Of a stretch of 64,000 nucleotides of DNA, positions 33,476 to 45,436 are shown piece by piece. The stretch's first letter is position 1. Each line of letters opens with the position of its first letter. Source of the DNA: Triatoma infestans (lineage: Eukaryota; Arthropoda; Insecta; Hemiptera; Reduviidae); contig JAAEAF010001907.1 of the NCBI GenBank assembly GCA_011037195.1, positions 142,727 to 206,726 of the forward strand. The letters are read 5' to 3'. A model generated the notes under the pieces. That model saw only the letters and a program-made list of their open reading frames with translations, searched no databases and was not told the DNA's origin. A program made the translations under genes and the position numbers.

Positions 33476-35589
33476 CTTTTAGGGGAGCAGTGGGGTTAGA
33501 TTTTCATCAAAGTGCTATCCTAGTTGATTATACAATTCTATCATCCAAACATAATTAGTTAGAAATAAATGGATGGCGGAAATTCCGAGTTTCAAGAAAA
33601 TTGTAAACCGGAAGTGCGCTTTTACTAACAGTTTTTTCAGTTTTCGACGAATTTCATTAAATTTGGTACACAAGCTATAAAATTTGTCAATTATCATTTT
33701 GAGATAATAATGTACCTTTATTAATAAGTTCCGGAATTTCTCATTGTTGCCAAATTGGAATCATTAAATAGAAGCTCATTTATCCTGGTTTAAATAGGAT
33801 AAATGAGTTAATAACCGAATTAGATTCAAATTTTAGTTTATAATTTGTACTTGTTCAAACAATGTTAATGTTAATTATTACATAGAAGCTCATTTATCCT
33901 GGTGATCGCTCACCTAATAACAAAGCGAAGCGCGCCAGGCACATACCGCAAGGTGGTGTGGAAATTGTTGCAAGAAGAAATGAATGAATATACCAGTACT
34001 TTCAGTAGCTGTAAGGAGACGATCGATTGTTAAATTGATACTATCTGGGATGCTGAATCGATACTAAATGGATACTGTGCTAGAAGAGTGGGAGTGAGCA
34101 GGTTAGTTGCATGTAACTGTGTTAGAAGAGTGGGAGAAGCAAGTTAGGGGAATTAGTGGTCGTCCATCTTGGGGCCCGTTTTGTAAACAATTACCCACTT
34201 GGTACCAAGTACTTAGCCACTGCAAACATCTCAAATATGATTGTAAATGTGGCAAATCATATTATAGTCCGTCGACTTGCGAAGTCATGGGAGGAAATAT
34301 TCAAGTTGCGGTTCCTACATATACATTTTTCCCCTATTAATAATTACCATAAAAAATAATATTTATATTTAATTGTGTATTGTTTTTTTTATAGATGCAG
34401 TAAATGTAGTCAGGTATTGTAGGATATCCACAATGGCGGTCTATATAAGGAGGCTTGTGGTATGTTAAAGAGCTGGATTAGGAGAAACTAGCAGGGAGCA
34501 GCTATTGGCTACGAAACCAGGGTCAACAACGTAAATCCCCATGAAACAGCAGTCAAAGGACGCCTTGCAAAGTCTTTGATAAGTTCTGTGAGGTGTTTGG
34601 ATCTACCATGTTTCCTGAAACATTTTCGAGATAGTAGATCTCATCACTTAACAACTTTGTTCATGAAGCTGTAAAAATTAACCTATGGTCTGACATTTGT
34701 CAACGTGAATAATGAAGAAACGTCTAAGGCATTGAAGACACCAAATAAAGCAGTATATGCCGTTACGGATCTTACTCTTTTACAGAACATGCATCCAACA
34801 AGCTGTGCTTGGAAATGGAGGAGGCGGCGGTCATGTCCAAAAGCGATTGGAGCTTAAAGTCAGTGGATGGAATAAGAGTGTGGGCGAGCAAATACAATTC
34901 CTTGAGAGCTAAAAATTGTATTTCTCTGCCTGAATGCTTGTATTAATTTCATTAATAACGACAACAGATGTTTTATACCTGCCTAGGCTAAATTGTTACT
35001 GATGACTCGAATCGCTCCAGTATTTACAAATCATTAGAAAACAAATCTTATTTTTCATGTATAAATTTTCCAACGCTCATTAAACAAATAAAATTATTTG
35101 AAAAAAGAAAATAAATAAATAATATTTTGCCTTTATTCGACGAATATGTGTACAATAACTTGCATAATTATATTAAAAATTGTGACAATACTGCAGTGGA
35201 CCTTAGTCGTCAGAAAGGAGTTTAAGTGAGGCGTTTACATACTTATAATGATAATAATATAGTAATAAAAACACAAATAAGAAACTTTATTATATGTAAA
35301 GCAAATAATTTTGACCCATTATGCTGTAAAAATGCATTTGTGGGATAAATTGGAAAGAAATATGAAATTAATAATATTCTAACTATTTCACGAAAAAAAA
35401 AAATCTGTTGTGAATCGGTCACACGACTTTCTCTTACTGCGAAATAACAAACTGTCTTTACCGAACAGCTGTTAAACGTATTTAAAGTCGCACTTCCAGT
35501 CAACCGATTTTCATAAAACTGGAAATTTTGGCAACTTACATAATTCTAATATTATGATTTAGTTAACATGATTGTATAGCACATTGTTG
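33476..35589. other. Spacer with small repeats
   Basis: A 20-base block beginning TAGAAGCTCATTTATCCTGG occurs near 33767 and again near 33884. AGAAGAGTGGGAG occurs twice near 34082 and 34122. The frames at 34107-34359 and the segment 34400-34920 gave no recognisable protein. Confidence 0.4.
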
Positions 35590-36240
35590 AACTGAAATAG
35601 TACATCAGAGGAAAACATAACCCCACCCCTCCCCCAAAAGAAGGCCCCTTAAATGAATTTTTCCGGAAAAATGTTGCAAATAAAAGTTGTAGCTTCTTGT
35701 ATGTCTAGTTAATATACAACTTTTAAAGAAAATCGTTGGAGCATTTTCGAGAAAATCACAAAAACTGAAAAACTCTTCAGTAAAGTGACACAGTCATCCG
35801 ATTTTTTTTCAAACTTGGGATTTCGACAAAATATTTAATTCTGATTAATATTATTTAGATGATAGAATTGTGTAATAACTGAAATAGCACTTCAGAGGAA
35901 ACCATAACCTCAACCCCTCCCGGCAAATGCTCTGAAATGAATTTTTCCAGATTAAAGTTTCAAATAAAAGTTATAGTTTGTGTGTGTAGTTGATTTGATA
36001 TACCAAGTTTTAAGTAAATCGTTGGAGCCGTTTTCGAGAAAATCATAAAAATTTAAAAAAAGAAATCGGTAATGTGGCACTTTCAGTTGGTGGATTCTGC
36101 CCGAAATCCTCGTGACTGATGCGGGGGTAGTACCTAAACGGAATACAAGTTTGCGCTCCCTGCAACTTTTCGTTTTTGAGATCCACTTTTTACACACATC
36201 CACACGCATGCAGACCATTTTCTATAAACCACTTAGGGGA
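35590..36240. repeat. Two diverged copies of a non-coding repeat
   Basis: ATGAATTTTTCCGGA / ATGAATTTTTCCAGA, CAAATAAAAGTT and AAATCGTTGGAGC.GTTTTCGAGAAAATCA occur in order at about 35652-35757 and again at about 35937-36047, roughly 290 bases apart. A third, more diverged copy lies at 42478-42740. Neither strand codes for a known protein. Confidence 0.65.
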
Positions 36241-37014
36241 CCGCAAAACGTGTATTTCTGGTGAAAACTCAATTTCGAAAATCTCGCACGATCGCAATAC
36301 TTCCTCTTAATAATAATATTAATAATAAGAGAAAGTAATAAGAATTAATAAAAAATAAATCGATTAATAATAACAATTAATTAGGGAGTATATTACACAA
36401 AATTACGTCTTGATTATAACATAAAAATTAAATTCAAACACTAAAATTTGTCTATTGCTAGACATCTTGGCAATAATTCACTAACAGCTGCCAGTTTTGC
36501 CCTTTAGTATTGACAAATTCATCATCTCCTTGCAAAATAACTGACATTTTGCCAGAAAGTGATAAACAACTTTTTTATTATTAAGATTGCACAAGCAGCT
36601 GTGCTCTTCTGTCACGGTAAGTATCGTTTGATTTCCTTAAATCAAAACCTAATTTCCCGGGCAAAAGTGAATAATTTAGTGTGCTGAGATATTCCTCTTG
36701 AATGTTTATAGTTTTGGTTCACTACTACAAACAATTCTACAATGTAGGATAAAATTGTGTTTTCGAACTTATAAATAAATAGAACTTACAGGTTAGGTGA
36801 GTAGTTTGGACAGTTAAATAGTTATTCTTTTGTTTTTTTTGTAATAAGTCTCTCATATGGAGATTAACGCAGTACAAGTCAGCTGTGATCAAGTTGGCAT
36901 GATCACTAAAGTTAGTAACCTTAATAAAAAAATAAAGATATCTCTTTTAACGTCAAATTCTTAAACAAAAATTAATTGAAAAACATAGAAATTCGTCCAC
37001 TTACCGAAGATAGG
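36241..37014. other. Spacer, perhaps 5' UTR of the jockey-like remnant
   Basis: AT-rich to about 36560, then mixed sequence leading into the broken ORF1. A 5' UTR is possible but no element end could be placed. Confidence 0.35.
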
Positions 37015-37059
37015 GAAATTCTGAATATGCTAATTTCAAGCAAAACTCAGAATCTTCTG

Positions 37060-38064
37060 GGGAAAATCAAGAAGACAGTTTTAATAGAACCAACTGTGCT
37101 CTGCAGGACATAAGTTCAAACTTTTGCACTCCTAATCCATTTTCCCCACTCGCCATAGAAGAAGAAGAAACACTTCTGAAGAACGAAGAACAAGTAAAAA
37201 AAAAACTATCAAACCACCGCCAACATTCATCAAAAGTATATCAAACTATTCCGAATTCTGTAAATCTCTGAATCAGCTCTTAGGCCCTAACTCTTTTGAC
37301 TGCAAATCTCGCATTGACAGCCTGATGCTTTGCACTAAGACAATGGAAGGATACAGACTTGCAATCCTTGCAGACTTCCTTCAATCCAGAGTACCACACA
37401 TACCAAATCAAATCAGAAAAAAGCATTCCGTGTAGTTATAAGACATTTACACCACACAACACCAACTACAGAGATAATAGAGGATCTTGAACGCCACAAA
37501 TTCAAAGTGAGAAATGTTACGAATGTTAAACACCCCAAATCTAAATCACCATTCCCACTATTCTTTGTAGATCTTGAACCACAACAAAATAACCCGGATA
37601 TATTCAATCTGAAAACTTTACTTTATACAAGAATAAAAATAGAAGAACCACAGAAAACAGTAGAACTATTACAGTGCAAAAGGTGCCAGCAGTACGGACA
37701 TACACGAACGTACTGTAACGCGTACTGCTTTCACGCTCCCAGATGTGTAAAGTGTGCTGGTTTGCATCCATCATCCGAATCCACTAAACCACGTGAAATA
37801 CCTCCGATGTGCGCTCTCTGCTTAGAAGAGCATGTTGCCAGCTGGAAAGGATGCGTGGTCCACAAAGAACTGCAACGCCTGCGGAGAAGAAATAACAATG
37901 ACGGATTCCATAACAACGGAAATCGGGCCGAACACTATCAACCAAGCTACGCAACTTCTCGTCCAGCTATACCAGTACCAAAACAGCCTGAATTTCCTAA
38001 ACTTGGTAATGAAGAATCAAGACATCAAGGAACGTCATCGCCGTACAATAACAGAACTTCCTAA
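37060..38064 (+). pseudogene. Jockey-like non-LTR ORF1 (Gag-like), frameshifted
   Basis: ORF1 proteins of jockey-clade elements bind the element RNA. The N-terminal part reads NPFSPLAIEEEE, the middle PPPTFIKSISNYSEFC and later FRVVIRHLHHTTP, all typical of this family. Three Cys/His knuckles follow: CKRCQQYGHTRTYC, a CVKCAGLH knuckle and a CALCLEEH knuckle. The frame changes twice, each time at an A run (9 A at 37197-37205; 6 A at 37417-37422). The stop is at 38062-38064. No ORF2 (endonuclease/RT) follows; about 65 bases on, a TTTGATTTGATTTGATTTTA tract could be the 3' tail. So the copy is either internally deleted or gag-only. Confidence 0.75.
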
Positions 38065-38129
38065 GCGGAGGTCGCGGGATCTTCAGGGGTTCGTCCAATT
38101 TTCGTACCGCTGTTACAGTACGCGGCCAA

Positions 38130-38165
38130 CTCGGCAGCTAATTTGATTTGATTTGATTTTATTTT
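38130..38165 (+). repeat. (TTTGA)n tract, possible 3' tail
   Basis: Three TTTGA units grade into TTTTA units directly after the ORF1 remnant. Simple-repeat tails of this kind end many jockey-clade copies. Confidence 0.45.
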
Positions 38166-39576
38166 ATTTGTTTTTAAGGTTTAATGGGGAAAATTTGTAA
38201 GGAAATACGTAAAGATGAATGTATCGGAAAATTAGATTTCGTAGAAAAAGAAAAGGAGGTGGAATATAGTTATATCTTATATGTAAAGAGAGTAATAGCA
38301 AGAAAATAAGTAATGTTTGAGTGTATTCGAACATAATAATACTAATAAGAAATGGTTAGTGATAAACAATTTTGGACAATAGAGTGACGCGCGTGGCGCG
38401 TGTGGAAGTGAGCCTGCACACGGACAGTAGTAGCCAGCCGGCTGTGGAGAGAAGTAGAATTCCATCTCTTTGCGGTTTTTTCCGGATTTTTTTTCCAATT
38501 TGGAAACGTTTTGTCTGCCTGTCCGCCAGCCTGGGAGCAGCGGACATCTACCTGGAAGGGGAATTGAGCAGTCAGGCGATTTTGTGGAGTCAGAGCTACA
38601 CGAAGAACACCGCCTCTTCATACTACAGAGAAGAAAAGGGAAAAAAAAAAAGGGTGCACCCATCAGCTAAGTGAATTGGTTTTTTATATATTTTTCATAG
38701 TACATATTACTCTCTTATAATAAAAATAAAAAGAAAGGAAAAAAAAAGAAGAAAAAGGGGGAGGTTTAATATAGTAACGCATATTTTCAATAAGTAGCGT
38801 ATTTTATTTATTATAGTTTTTGTATCTGAGAAGATCTTTTGAGTTTATTGTATTGAGAAATTTACGAGGAGTTATTTTTGTATTTTTTTTTGTTTTGTTT
38901 CTTTTTTTTGTTGCTGTTTATTAGGCGTGAAGAAGATTGTTTTTTTGTTTTCTTTTTTTCTGTTTGAATTATATTATTTGACTGAAATATATTTATTTTT
39001 TTTTCCTTAGGCAAGTTGTGTTTTTAATTTACGCTAGCCCCTTTTCCGGTGCTGGAAAAAGGAATAGAAGGCACGGAGAAAGTAAAATTTAAGGAGGAAA
39101 ATTATAAATTGTTGTATAAGCACTATATTCCACCTCCACGTAATTGCCAGGTAAGAGTTTTCTTTTTTTTCTTATTTGTTCGCACAACTGGAGAAGAAGT
39201 GAAATCAAAGAGAAAAAAAGAGAAAAAGAGGAAGAAGACGATACACCCGTCTTTACGTATTTCTGGTGAGGAGGGGATCCTAAAAGTATTGAGGAAGTTC
39301 AGTCAGTAATCAGGCCGTTAGCTGAGGGGGGGCTAAGACAGTTGGCTACTAATTAATTAACACGGGTTCAATCCCCGCGGTGATTGATTTTTTTTTCTTT
39401 TTTTAGGATTATTTTCTGGTGTAAAATTTCTTTTTATTTCAGGTATATGAACGCCTCCGTTTCCTATTTTAATTTTAAATTGTTTTAATAAAACCTTAGG
39501 GTTATTATTAATTAATAATATTTAAGTAATTAACAGTCCTTTGATAAGACCGTACCTTTGGTTCCTGTGGGGCTTC
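38166..39576. other. Unclear region, possibly LTR or leader sequence
   Basis: GC-rich at 38385-38630, otherwise purine- and T-rich. GGAGGTGGAATATAGT at 38257 is the reverse complement of a block at 39122-39137. Overlapping short reading frames on both strands show no family motif. Because a tRNA-Lys primer-binding site follows at 39616, part of this could be an LTR, but no second LTR lies in the window. Confidence 0.3.
39300..39395 (+). other. tRNA-like segment with T arm and T-run terminator
   Basis: CGGGTTCAATCCCCG forms a T-arm-like hairpin with a 7-base loop and matches a B box. A weaker A-box-like TTAGCTGAGG lies about 45 bases upstream. TAATCA and TGATT could close an acceptor stem, and a run of T follows, as at a pol III terminator. 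No proper anticodon arm can be drawn, so a tRNA pseudogene or SINE head is more likely than a working tRNA. Confidence 0.3.
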
Positions 39577-39615
39577 CGTCACTTTCCCCACCAGACCCCT
39601 TCCCCCCAAGTGACG

Positions 39616-39627
39616 TGGCGCCCAACC
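39616..39627 (+). other. Putative tRNA-Lys primer-binding site next to a hairpin
   Basis: TGGCGCCCAAC is complementary to the 3' end of arthropod tRNA-Lys and is the usual primer site of many insect LTR elements. It is preceded directly by AAGTGACG (39608-39615), whose complement CGTCACTT lies at 39577-39584, making a hairpin at the presumed LTR end. No gag or pol follows, so this would be a stranded LTR end. Confidence 0.45.
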
Positions 39628-42477
39628 GTTATTATATTATTTATTATTATTGTTATTATTATTTATTATTGAATTCCTTTAGTGTGATTATTTATATTCA
39701 ATCGGAACCTACCCCTTCTCCTTCTGAGCGTGGGCCCTGAATGTAGTGTTACACGCGCTTCCACTAAAGTAGAGCGCAGGTGTTACCGAGCCGCGACGAG
39801 GACGCGAAAGTTGGACTTGAATGAGGTTCCGCGACAGGATATCTGTCTCTAGAAACATAGGGAAGTTTCACCCAATTTGAGTAATAATACTCCCTCAAAC
39901 CATTTGGCTCCACAGGTGTGCCAACTAACAAAACAGTAATTTCATTTGAACAGTGCCATCTATGGGCTAGGCCGAGAACTTTTCACCTTGCCCTAGTATA
40001 TATCCGCCTTAACATAAACTTTCGTAGCTATAGGGGGGGGCATCAGTCCCTCCCTGTCTCTTGGCAACGCCTATGACCAATACCGCCAACGTTCATCATT
40101 TGACGATTCCAGGTAGCGAGAAATTAAATGAATGGAAAAATATTTTATAAAAAATTCATAAATACAGTTTCCATTCAGGAGATTAGACAACAGAATAGGA
40201 AATAAAATTTTTTATGTGTTGGCTGATCTGTATCCAAATAAGGTATGCCTAAATGACATTCTCTTCTCCTCGTAAAGTTTGCTTGCTCACTGCTATGTTA
40301 ATAGTAAATACGAGCAGCCCCCTTCCGTTATTTTCAATGTCGTTCGAATCATGTTTCAAAAAGGTCAGGTGAAACATAAATTCTATTATTTTTTCAAATT
40401 AAGAAATAGGTTTAAAAAACATTTTGGTAAACTGTTTTCTCATTTTATTATAATACATACAACAACAATAATAAATAGCATTTTGTTAAGGAATATATGT
40501 CTAATAGCTAATTTACGAATACATGTTTAATTTCTCTTTCGGCTGTAAGAGGATGTAATGCGAATGTGTGAAATTGTAATTTCACCGGAAATAAAGGGTG
40601 ACAGCTTTAACATGCACCACCCACTTGCCTTGAAAAGTACGCAATATAGAAAACAAATTCCAAATGACACTTACTTAATATTTTCAAAGATTCCAAATAT
40701 GTGATCAATTATTTTGTTTAGCTGCAGAAGTAAGATATTTCGAAACAAACTTTATTTCAAATCGGACTATATATTTTTCTAACGAATTCTAAAAGTAGAT
40801 TTTTTTTCTGAAAAATAGTTATTGAACGAGAAATATCAGAGAATATTCGCTGAGTATTCAATTTTGAAATTAGAGAAATGTTTTTCTTAACTTATTCTTT
40901 GTGTTTTTTAGAAATACATTTTATGGAGTGAGGAATGTAAATTTACGAATAATAGATTATTGATAAGGAATTTCTTAATATGGATCGATGAAAATCCATA
41001 TATTACAATCACACAATAATTTCGATAAATGTGTTGTGCGGCCTAATAGAGGATCAATTTTTAGGTCCATATTTTTACAATGAAACACTGAACTCAGACA
41101 GTTTTCTTGATTTCTTAAGTGAAGTTCTCCCAGTCTGTTTGAAAATGTCCGTCTAGCTCGCCCGGTGTGATTCTCTCTCTGTTTGTGTGTGTGTATGTGC
41201 GAGTAATTGTAAACAGCCTAATTCAAAAACAAAAACATCTTTGAGCGTAAAGATGAAAATCAACTCAACCGAGATTTCCTAATACAATATAATAATATTT
41301 GGTGTCAAGTCAGGGAGGGCAACTTTCCACCTCCTCGTATCGCTGAGACCTGACAGGCATAACAAAATTATCGATCGCTAACAACCGAGAATAAACTGAA
41401 TTTGGAACAAAACGGGATTAAATTGTGAGAAATAAAATTATTTCAAATTTTATTGATTGCCTGCTTTGTGGGCCACGAACAAGAGCCGGAGCTCAGAAGA
41501 ACCCCAAGGTATCTATATTCATGCACGACTTCTACAAGTTTAGTCTGATATACCTAATGTTCAGCAAGTAACTGCGTCTTATACTATAATTTTTTTAGAA
41601 AATCGAATTGTTTTCCTTCTTGAAAGCAGTTTCTAAAATTTTGATCAAGGTCTACTATTGAAACATGAACATACAGACCTATCACTTTTATTAGAAGCAG
41701 TTTTCTGCTAAAATTAATTTGAGGGGGCTATGAGTTTGGGGAAGCTGAGACGTTAGTCTTCCATTTAGGTTGATAGTTGATCACTAAAATGTAGGGTTCC
41801 ATCAGATGGTGGCAGTTCAGGAAACTAAATATTTAGTAAAAAGTTTGGTTTTTGAAGAAAATGTGTCAACCAGAGCGTGGAGAAATCAACTAGATTTTTC
41901 GACTTGATTATTAAATCTATTTCGAGCTGCTGCCTATGGTTGCCACACCACGTCCAAACTAACTAGATCTCTGCCACTTCTTGAAGATATGTGCGGATGG
42001 TAAGGGAAAAGAAGCCGAAGATGACCTGTTTAATAGAATATAACAACAATGCCAGCAATATCTTGTCAGCCGTGGACATTTGTCCGGTATTTCAACGGTT
42101 CCAATTATATCTATCTGTTTAACCTTGTTTGTACTGGTTTATATATTCCAACTTCCTATTGCATCAGAATACTAATGCATTTACCTACAACATTAATGCA
42201 GGTATAAATGTTAATAGCTTTTGAAATAAAAACAAAAGAAAACAATAATAATAATAGTTTGTGTGAAAGTAGATTTTGTTTAACGGTAATGATTTTATAT
42301 CGCCATTAATTTGAAAAAGTTGCAATATAGATCACTGTGGGTGCCACAGCCTGAAACTGATGGTAACTACTTTGTTTATAGCATTGTAACTGAAAATATT
42401 TACTTTCTTAAATTTAATCAGCGTAACTTTCTTTTATTGCAATTGTGACAATTCTAATTCACAAATTATAGTGAAGG
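39628..42477. other. Spacer without recognised genes
   Basis: An ATT-rich run follows at 39632-39670. The sequence from 39720 to 40100 is GC-richer and includes TGTAGTGTTACACGCGC, which might begin an LTR. The rest is AT-rich with short frames only. Confidence 0.35.
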
Positions 42478-42740
42478 GGGTCCTGTTCCCCCCCCCCCAG
42501 AATCCCCCAAAAATCAATTTTTCTGGAGGTGTGCTTCAAATAAAGTGATGGAATTTATGTGTGTAGATAATATACGCAGTTAAAGAAAATCATTGGAGTC
42601 AGCTTTTAATTAATTCAATAAAGTTGCAGTTCCGATTAACGGTTTTTGGCGGAACCTTCTTCACGCAGATGTCGCCTGAACGAAATATCAAGTTTAAGCT
42701 ACCTGGACTTTTTGATTTGTTTTTCCCGAACCTACACTCT
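42478..42740. repeat. Third copy of the non-coding repeat seen at 35590-36240
   Basis: CAATTTTTCTGGAGG, CTTCAAATAAAGT, AGTTAAAGAAAATCATTGGAG and ACGAAATATCAAGTTT align in order with the copies at 35650 and 35940. A run of 12 C lies at its left edge (about 42488-42499). Confidence 0.5.
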
Positions 42741-42765
42741 TAGACATAGGTATATACATTATATA

Positions 42766-45024
42766 ATAATTTTTTTTTTTTTTTTTTTTTTTTGAGGGAG
42801 GTGAAATGCTTTTGACGCACGTATGTGCCGGACTCCCGCCAAGGCAGCCTACCGGCTAAAACACCTCCCCCGGCACCAGACCTAGCCTGGATTCGCTTAT
42901 GCAGCACTACATCAGGCTAGGCTAGGCCCCTATTCTGTCCCTAATCAGGGGATCCTCCCGCCAAACTCAAGCAGTTCTCTTTGCTTGGCAATCAGCACCT
43001 CCCTAGTGAAGCGCGCCACACATGCCCACTGCCACCTATTAGTGAGCATAGTCGATATTATCCCAGCCGGGGTAATATGCCCGACGTTTTGCTCCAGGTC
43101 TCTCCTGAGACGACCCCGCCTCTCACACACAAAGAAGGTGTGGTGTGCATCGTCTCGCACTCCCGGACAATAGCCGCGCTCACCACTGATCCTCTTCCCC
43201 ATCTTCCTTAAATATTCACAGAAATAACCGTGACCACTGAGGAATTGGGTAACGTAGTAGTCCACTTCGCCAAAGGACCTCTCTACCCATGTACCGACAT
43301 CTGTAATAAGACTAGCAGTCCATCTACCTCTTACATCCTCTTCCCAAGAAGACTGCCACTCCAACAAGGTATATGCACGCTCCTCCCTGGAGACCGCTGC
43401 TTTATCCACCTCGCGCCTTCTTTGGTACACTCTCCTTCTTTCATCAGCCAGGAGTGCAATCGGGATAACTCCCGCTATAACCAAAACTGCAGGCTCCGAG
43501 ACAGTCCGGTATGCCGAGGCTATCCGTAGGGCTCCCAGCCTCTGGACCCGTGCCAGTCTCTTCCTGTAAACTTCCTTTCTGATTACTTCTGACCACACTT
43601 CAGCTCCATACAACAGGACTGAGTGAGTAACACTCATAAGCACCCTGCGCGTACTAGCTCTGGGACCTCTTATGTTGCTCATAAGCCTACTAAGTCTGGC
43701 GACATTCTTTCCAGCCTTATCCACCACAGCATGCAAATGTCTCCCGAAGCTCAACTTCGAATCAATTGTCATGCCCAAGTACTTCACGGCTTCCAGCGAA
43801 ACAACCGTTTCCTCGCCAACGTTCCACGGGATATACCGATCTATTCGTTTTTTCGTCAGCATGACGACCTCTGTTTTAGAGAGGGCCAACACTAATCCAT
43901 GTGCGGCCATCCACTGGTTGACCTTCCGCATCACTTGATTAAGCTTCAACTGCGCCTTATTCACGTCCCACGCAGCAATAAGCGCCACTACGTCATCAGC
44001 ATAGCCAATCAATAATGCTTCTTCCGGCAATTCCAGTCGCAGAAGGCTATTATATGTCACATTCCAAAGATCTGGGCCTAATATTGATCCTTGTACCACT
44101 CCAGCTGTTATTGATCGTGTCCTTGGTCCCTCCTCCGTGCAATAACTGAGTACTCTATTGTTGAAGTAGTCGCTAATTACTCTCAACAAATAGTGTGGGA
44201 TCCGAAAATTCGCCTCCAACGCCTGCAGCGCGTCCGACCATCTCAAGGAGTTAAACGCATTCTTCACATCTAGAGTGACCAAAAGAACAATCTTTTTTGA
44301 ATGCTGGTTATGCTCTTCCGCCCTTGCTACTGCTTTCACAACTTCTTCCACCGCGTTTATCACAGACCGCCCGGTCCTAAACCCGAACTGCCTGGTCGAC
44401 AGATCACCTGCAGCCCTAACTCCGTCCATCACTCTCTTCCGAAGAAGTTTTTCATATAGTTTGCCGACTGTGTTAAGCATGCAGAGAGGGCGAAAAGATG
44501 ACGGAAGCAAATCCCCTTTTCCCTTACTAATAAGTACTAAGCGTGCCACTTTCCATCTATTGCTAAAAACATCGGCTTTCAGGCAGGCATTGTACATCCT
44601 CAGCAACAATCCTGGCTTTTGATCAGCTATTCTTTGGAGAACCTCGTTCGGTATACCATCCGGTCCCGGGGCCTTCCTACGCTTTAACGTGGATACTGCT
44701 TCTTCCATTTCTTCATTCGTGAATAGGGCAAAATCCTCTATCTGCTCAAAAACTCTAACTGCTCTAGGCGGATGCAGCGGGAAGAGAGTCGACACTATGT
44801 TGTCCATAGTCCGTACACTCATAATCGCTTGTTTCTTAAAGCCCGCTATCTTGTGCATGACTATTTTGTATCCCAGGCCCCATGGATCCTGGTCTACAGG
44901 TCTACATCATCTTTCAGAGCTTCCCAGCAACGCGTCTTGCTCTGAAAGATTGCCTTGCGTAATTTCCGCTTTGCCGCCTTATATTCTAGGGAGCGTTCGG
45001 TCGCCTGAGGTCTCCGCCCCGCCC
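42766..45024 (-). mobile_element. R1-clade non-LTR retrotransposon, 5' truncated
   Basis: The plus-strand T run at 42766-42793 is the poly(A) tail of a minus-strand element. Upstream lie the RT and C-terminal region, then coding sequence up to 45024, where an AAT microsatellite cuts it off. The endonuclease domain is missing. R1 relatives insert in 28S rDNA or other specific targets, but no rDNA flanks this copy. Confidence 0.85.
42945..44858 (-). CDS. R1-clade reverse transcriptase ORF (partial)
   Basis: This 637-codon open frame is the reverse transcriptase part of an R1-type ORF2. It shows KAPGPDGIPNEVLQ (62-75), QFGFRTGRS (157-165), the catalytic Asp in VTLDVKNAF (near 197), VVQGSILGPDLWN (254-266) and the active-site YADD (286-289). 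A C-terminal QFLSGHGYFCEYLRK block and a Cys/His knuckle (CPGVRDDAHHTFFVC) mark the R1 clade. Just upstream the same protein continues in another frame, because an 8-base unit TGTAGACC is repeated near 44888-44905 and introduces a shift and stop. The ATG at 44858 is thus an accident of the break. The RT core itself looks complete, but without endonuclease it cannot act alone. Confidence 0.85.
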   Translation of the reverse strand: MHKIAGFKKQAIMSVRTMDNIVSTLFPLHPPRAVRVFEQIEDFALFTNEEMEEAVSTLKRRKAPGPDGIPNEVLQRIADQKPGLLLRMYNACLKADVFSNRWKVARLVLISKGKGDLLPSSFRPLCMLNTVGKLYEKLLRKRVMDGVRAAGDLSTRQFGFRTGRSVINAVEEVVKAVARAEEHNQHSKKIVLLVTLDVKNAFNSLRWSDALQALEANFRIPHYLLRVISDYFNNRVLSYCTEEGPRTRSITAGVVQGSILGPDLWNVTYNSLLRLELPEEALLIGYADDVVALIAAWDVNKAQLKLNQVMRKVNQWMAAHGLVLALSKTEVVMLTKKRIDRYIPWNVGEETVVSLEAVKYLGMTIDSKLSFGRHLHAVVDKAGKNVARLSRLMSNIRGPRASTRRVLMSVTHSVLLYGAEVWSEVIRKEVYRKRLARVQRLGALRIASAYRTVSEPAVLVIAGVIPIALLADERRRVYQRRREVDKAAVSREERAYTLLEWQSSWEEDVRGRWTASLITDVGTWVERSFGEVDYYVTQFLSGHGYFCEYLRKMGKRISGERGYCPGVRDDAHHTFFVCERRGRLRRDLEQNVGHITPAGIISTMLTNRWQWACVARFTREVLIAKQRELLEFGGRIP

Positions 45025-45091
<67 letters not shown>
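45025..45091. repeat. (AAT)n microsatellite, about 22 units
   Basis: An uninterrupted trinucleotide run separating the truncated R1-clade copy from the RT fragment. It may have served as a landing site or grown from an A-rich junction. Confidence 0.95.
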
Positions 45092-45436
45092 GGAAGGCGT
45101 TACTTATCTTCTGCCGATAAATTGTCCACAAACCCTTACAAAGTTATTACCTCTTGTATCATACGTCTTATAAACTATCATTGCGATGTGATTAACATCA
45201 TTAGGGAGGAGCAAAAAGGCCGTAGAAGAGGAGCTAAAGGTTGTAAAGAACAGTTAATAATACTAGAGTGATGAGACAGGCATATCATAAAAAAGAAATC
45301 TTTACTGTATTTACATTGACTACAGAAAGGCTTTTGATTCCGTTCCCCACGCGTGGTTAATAGATGTATTAAAAATATACAAAATTCATTCAGATATTGT
45401 CACTTTTTCGAAAGATCAATGAAACAATGGAAAACT
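45092..45436 (+). pseudogene. Reverse transcriptase fragment of another non-LTR family
   Basis: Plus-strand frames read GVTYLLPINCP, then EEQKGRRRGAKGCKEQLI, then YIDYRKAFDSVPHAWLIDV, in the order found in RTs whose EQKGC and DYKKAFDSVPH motifs resemble R2/NeSL/Hero-type or related elements. Frames change at least twice, and two stops lie after the GCKEQLI segment. The catalytic Asp of the DYRKAFD motif remains but the YADD region is absent. The fragment is cut on the left by the microsatellite and on the right by the L2/CR1-like tail. The clade is uncertain. Confidence 0.6.

Noticed and set aside
38277..38674. Overlapping frames of about 100-128 codons on both strands
   Set aside because: They come from a locally GC-richer stretch, have no family motif and overlap one another.
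42981..44622. Several plus-strand open frames of 60-115 codons
   Set aside because: They are shadows opposite the R1-clade RT on the minus strand and show no motif of their own.
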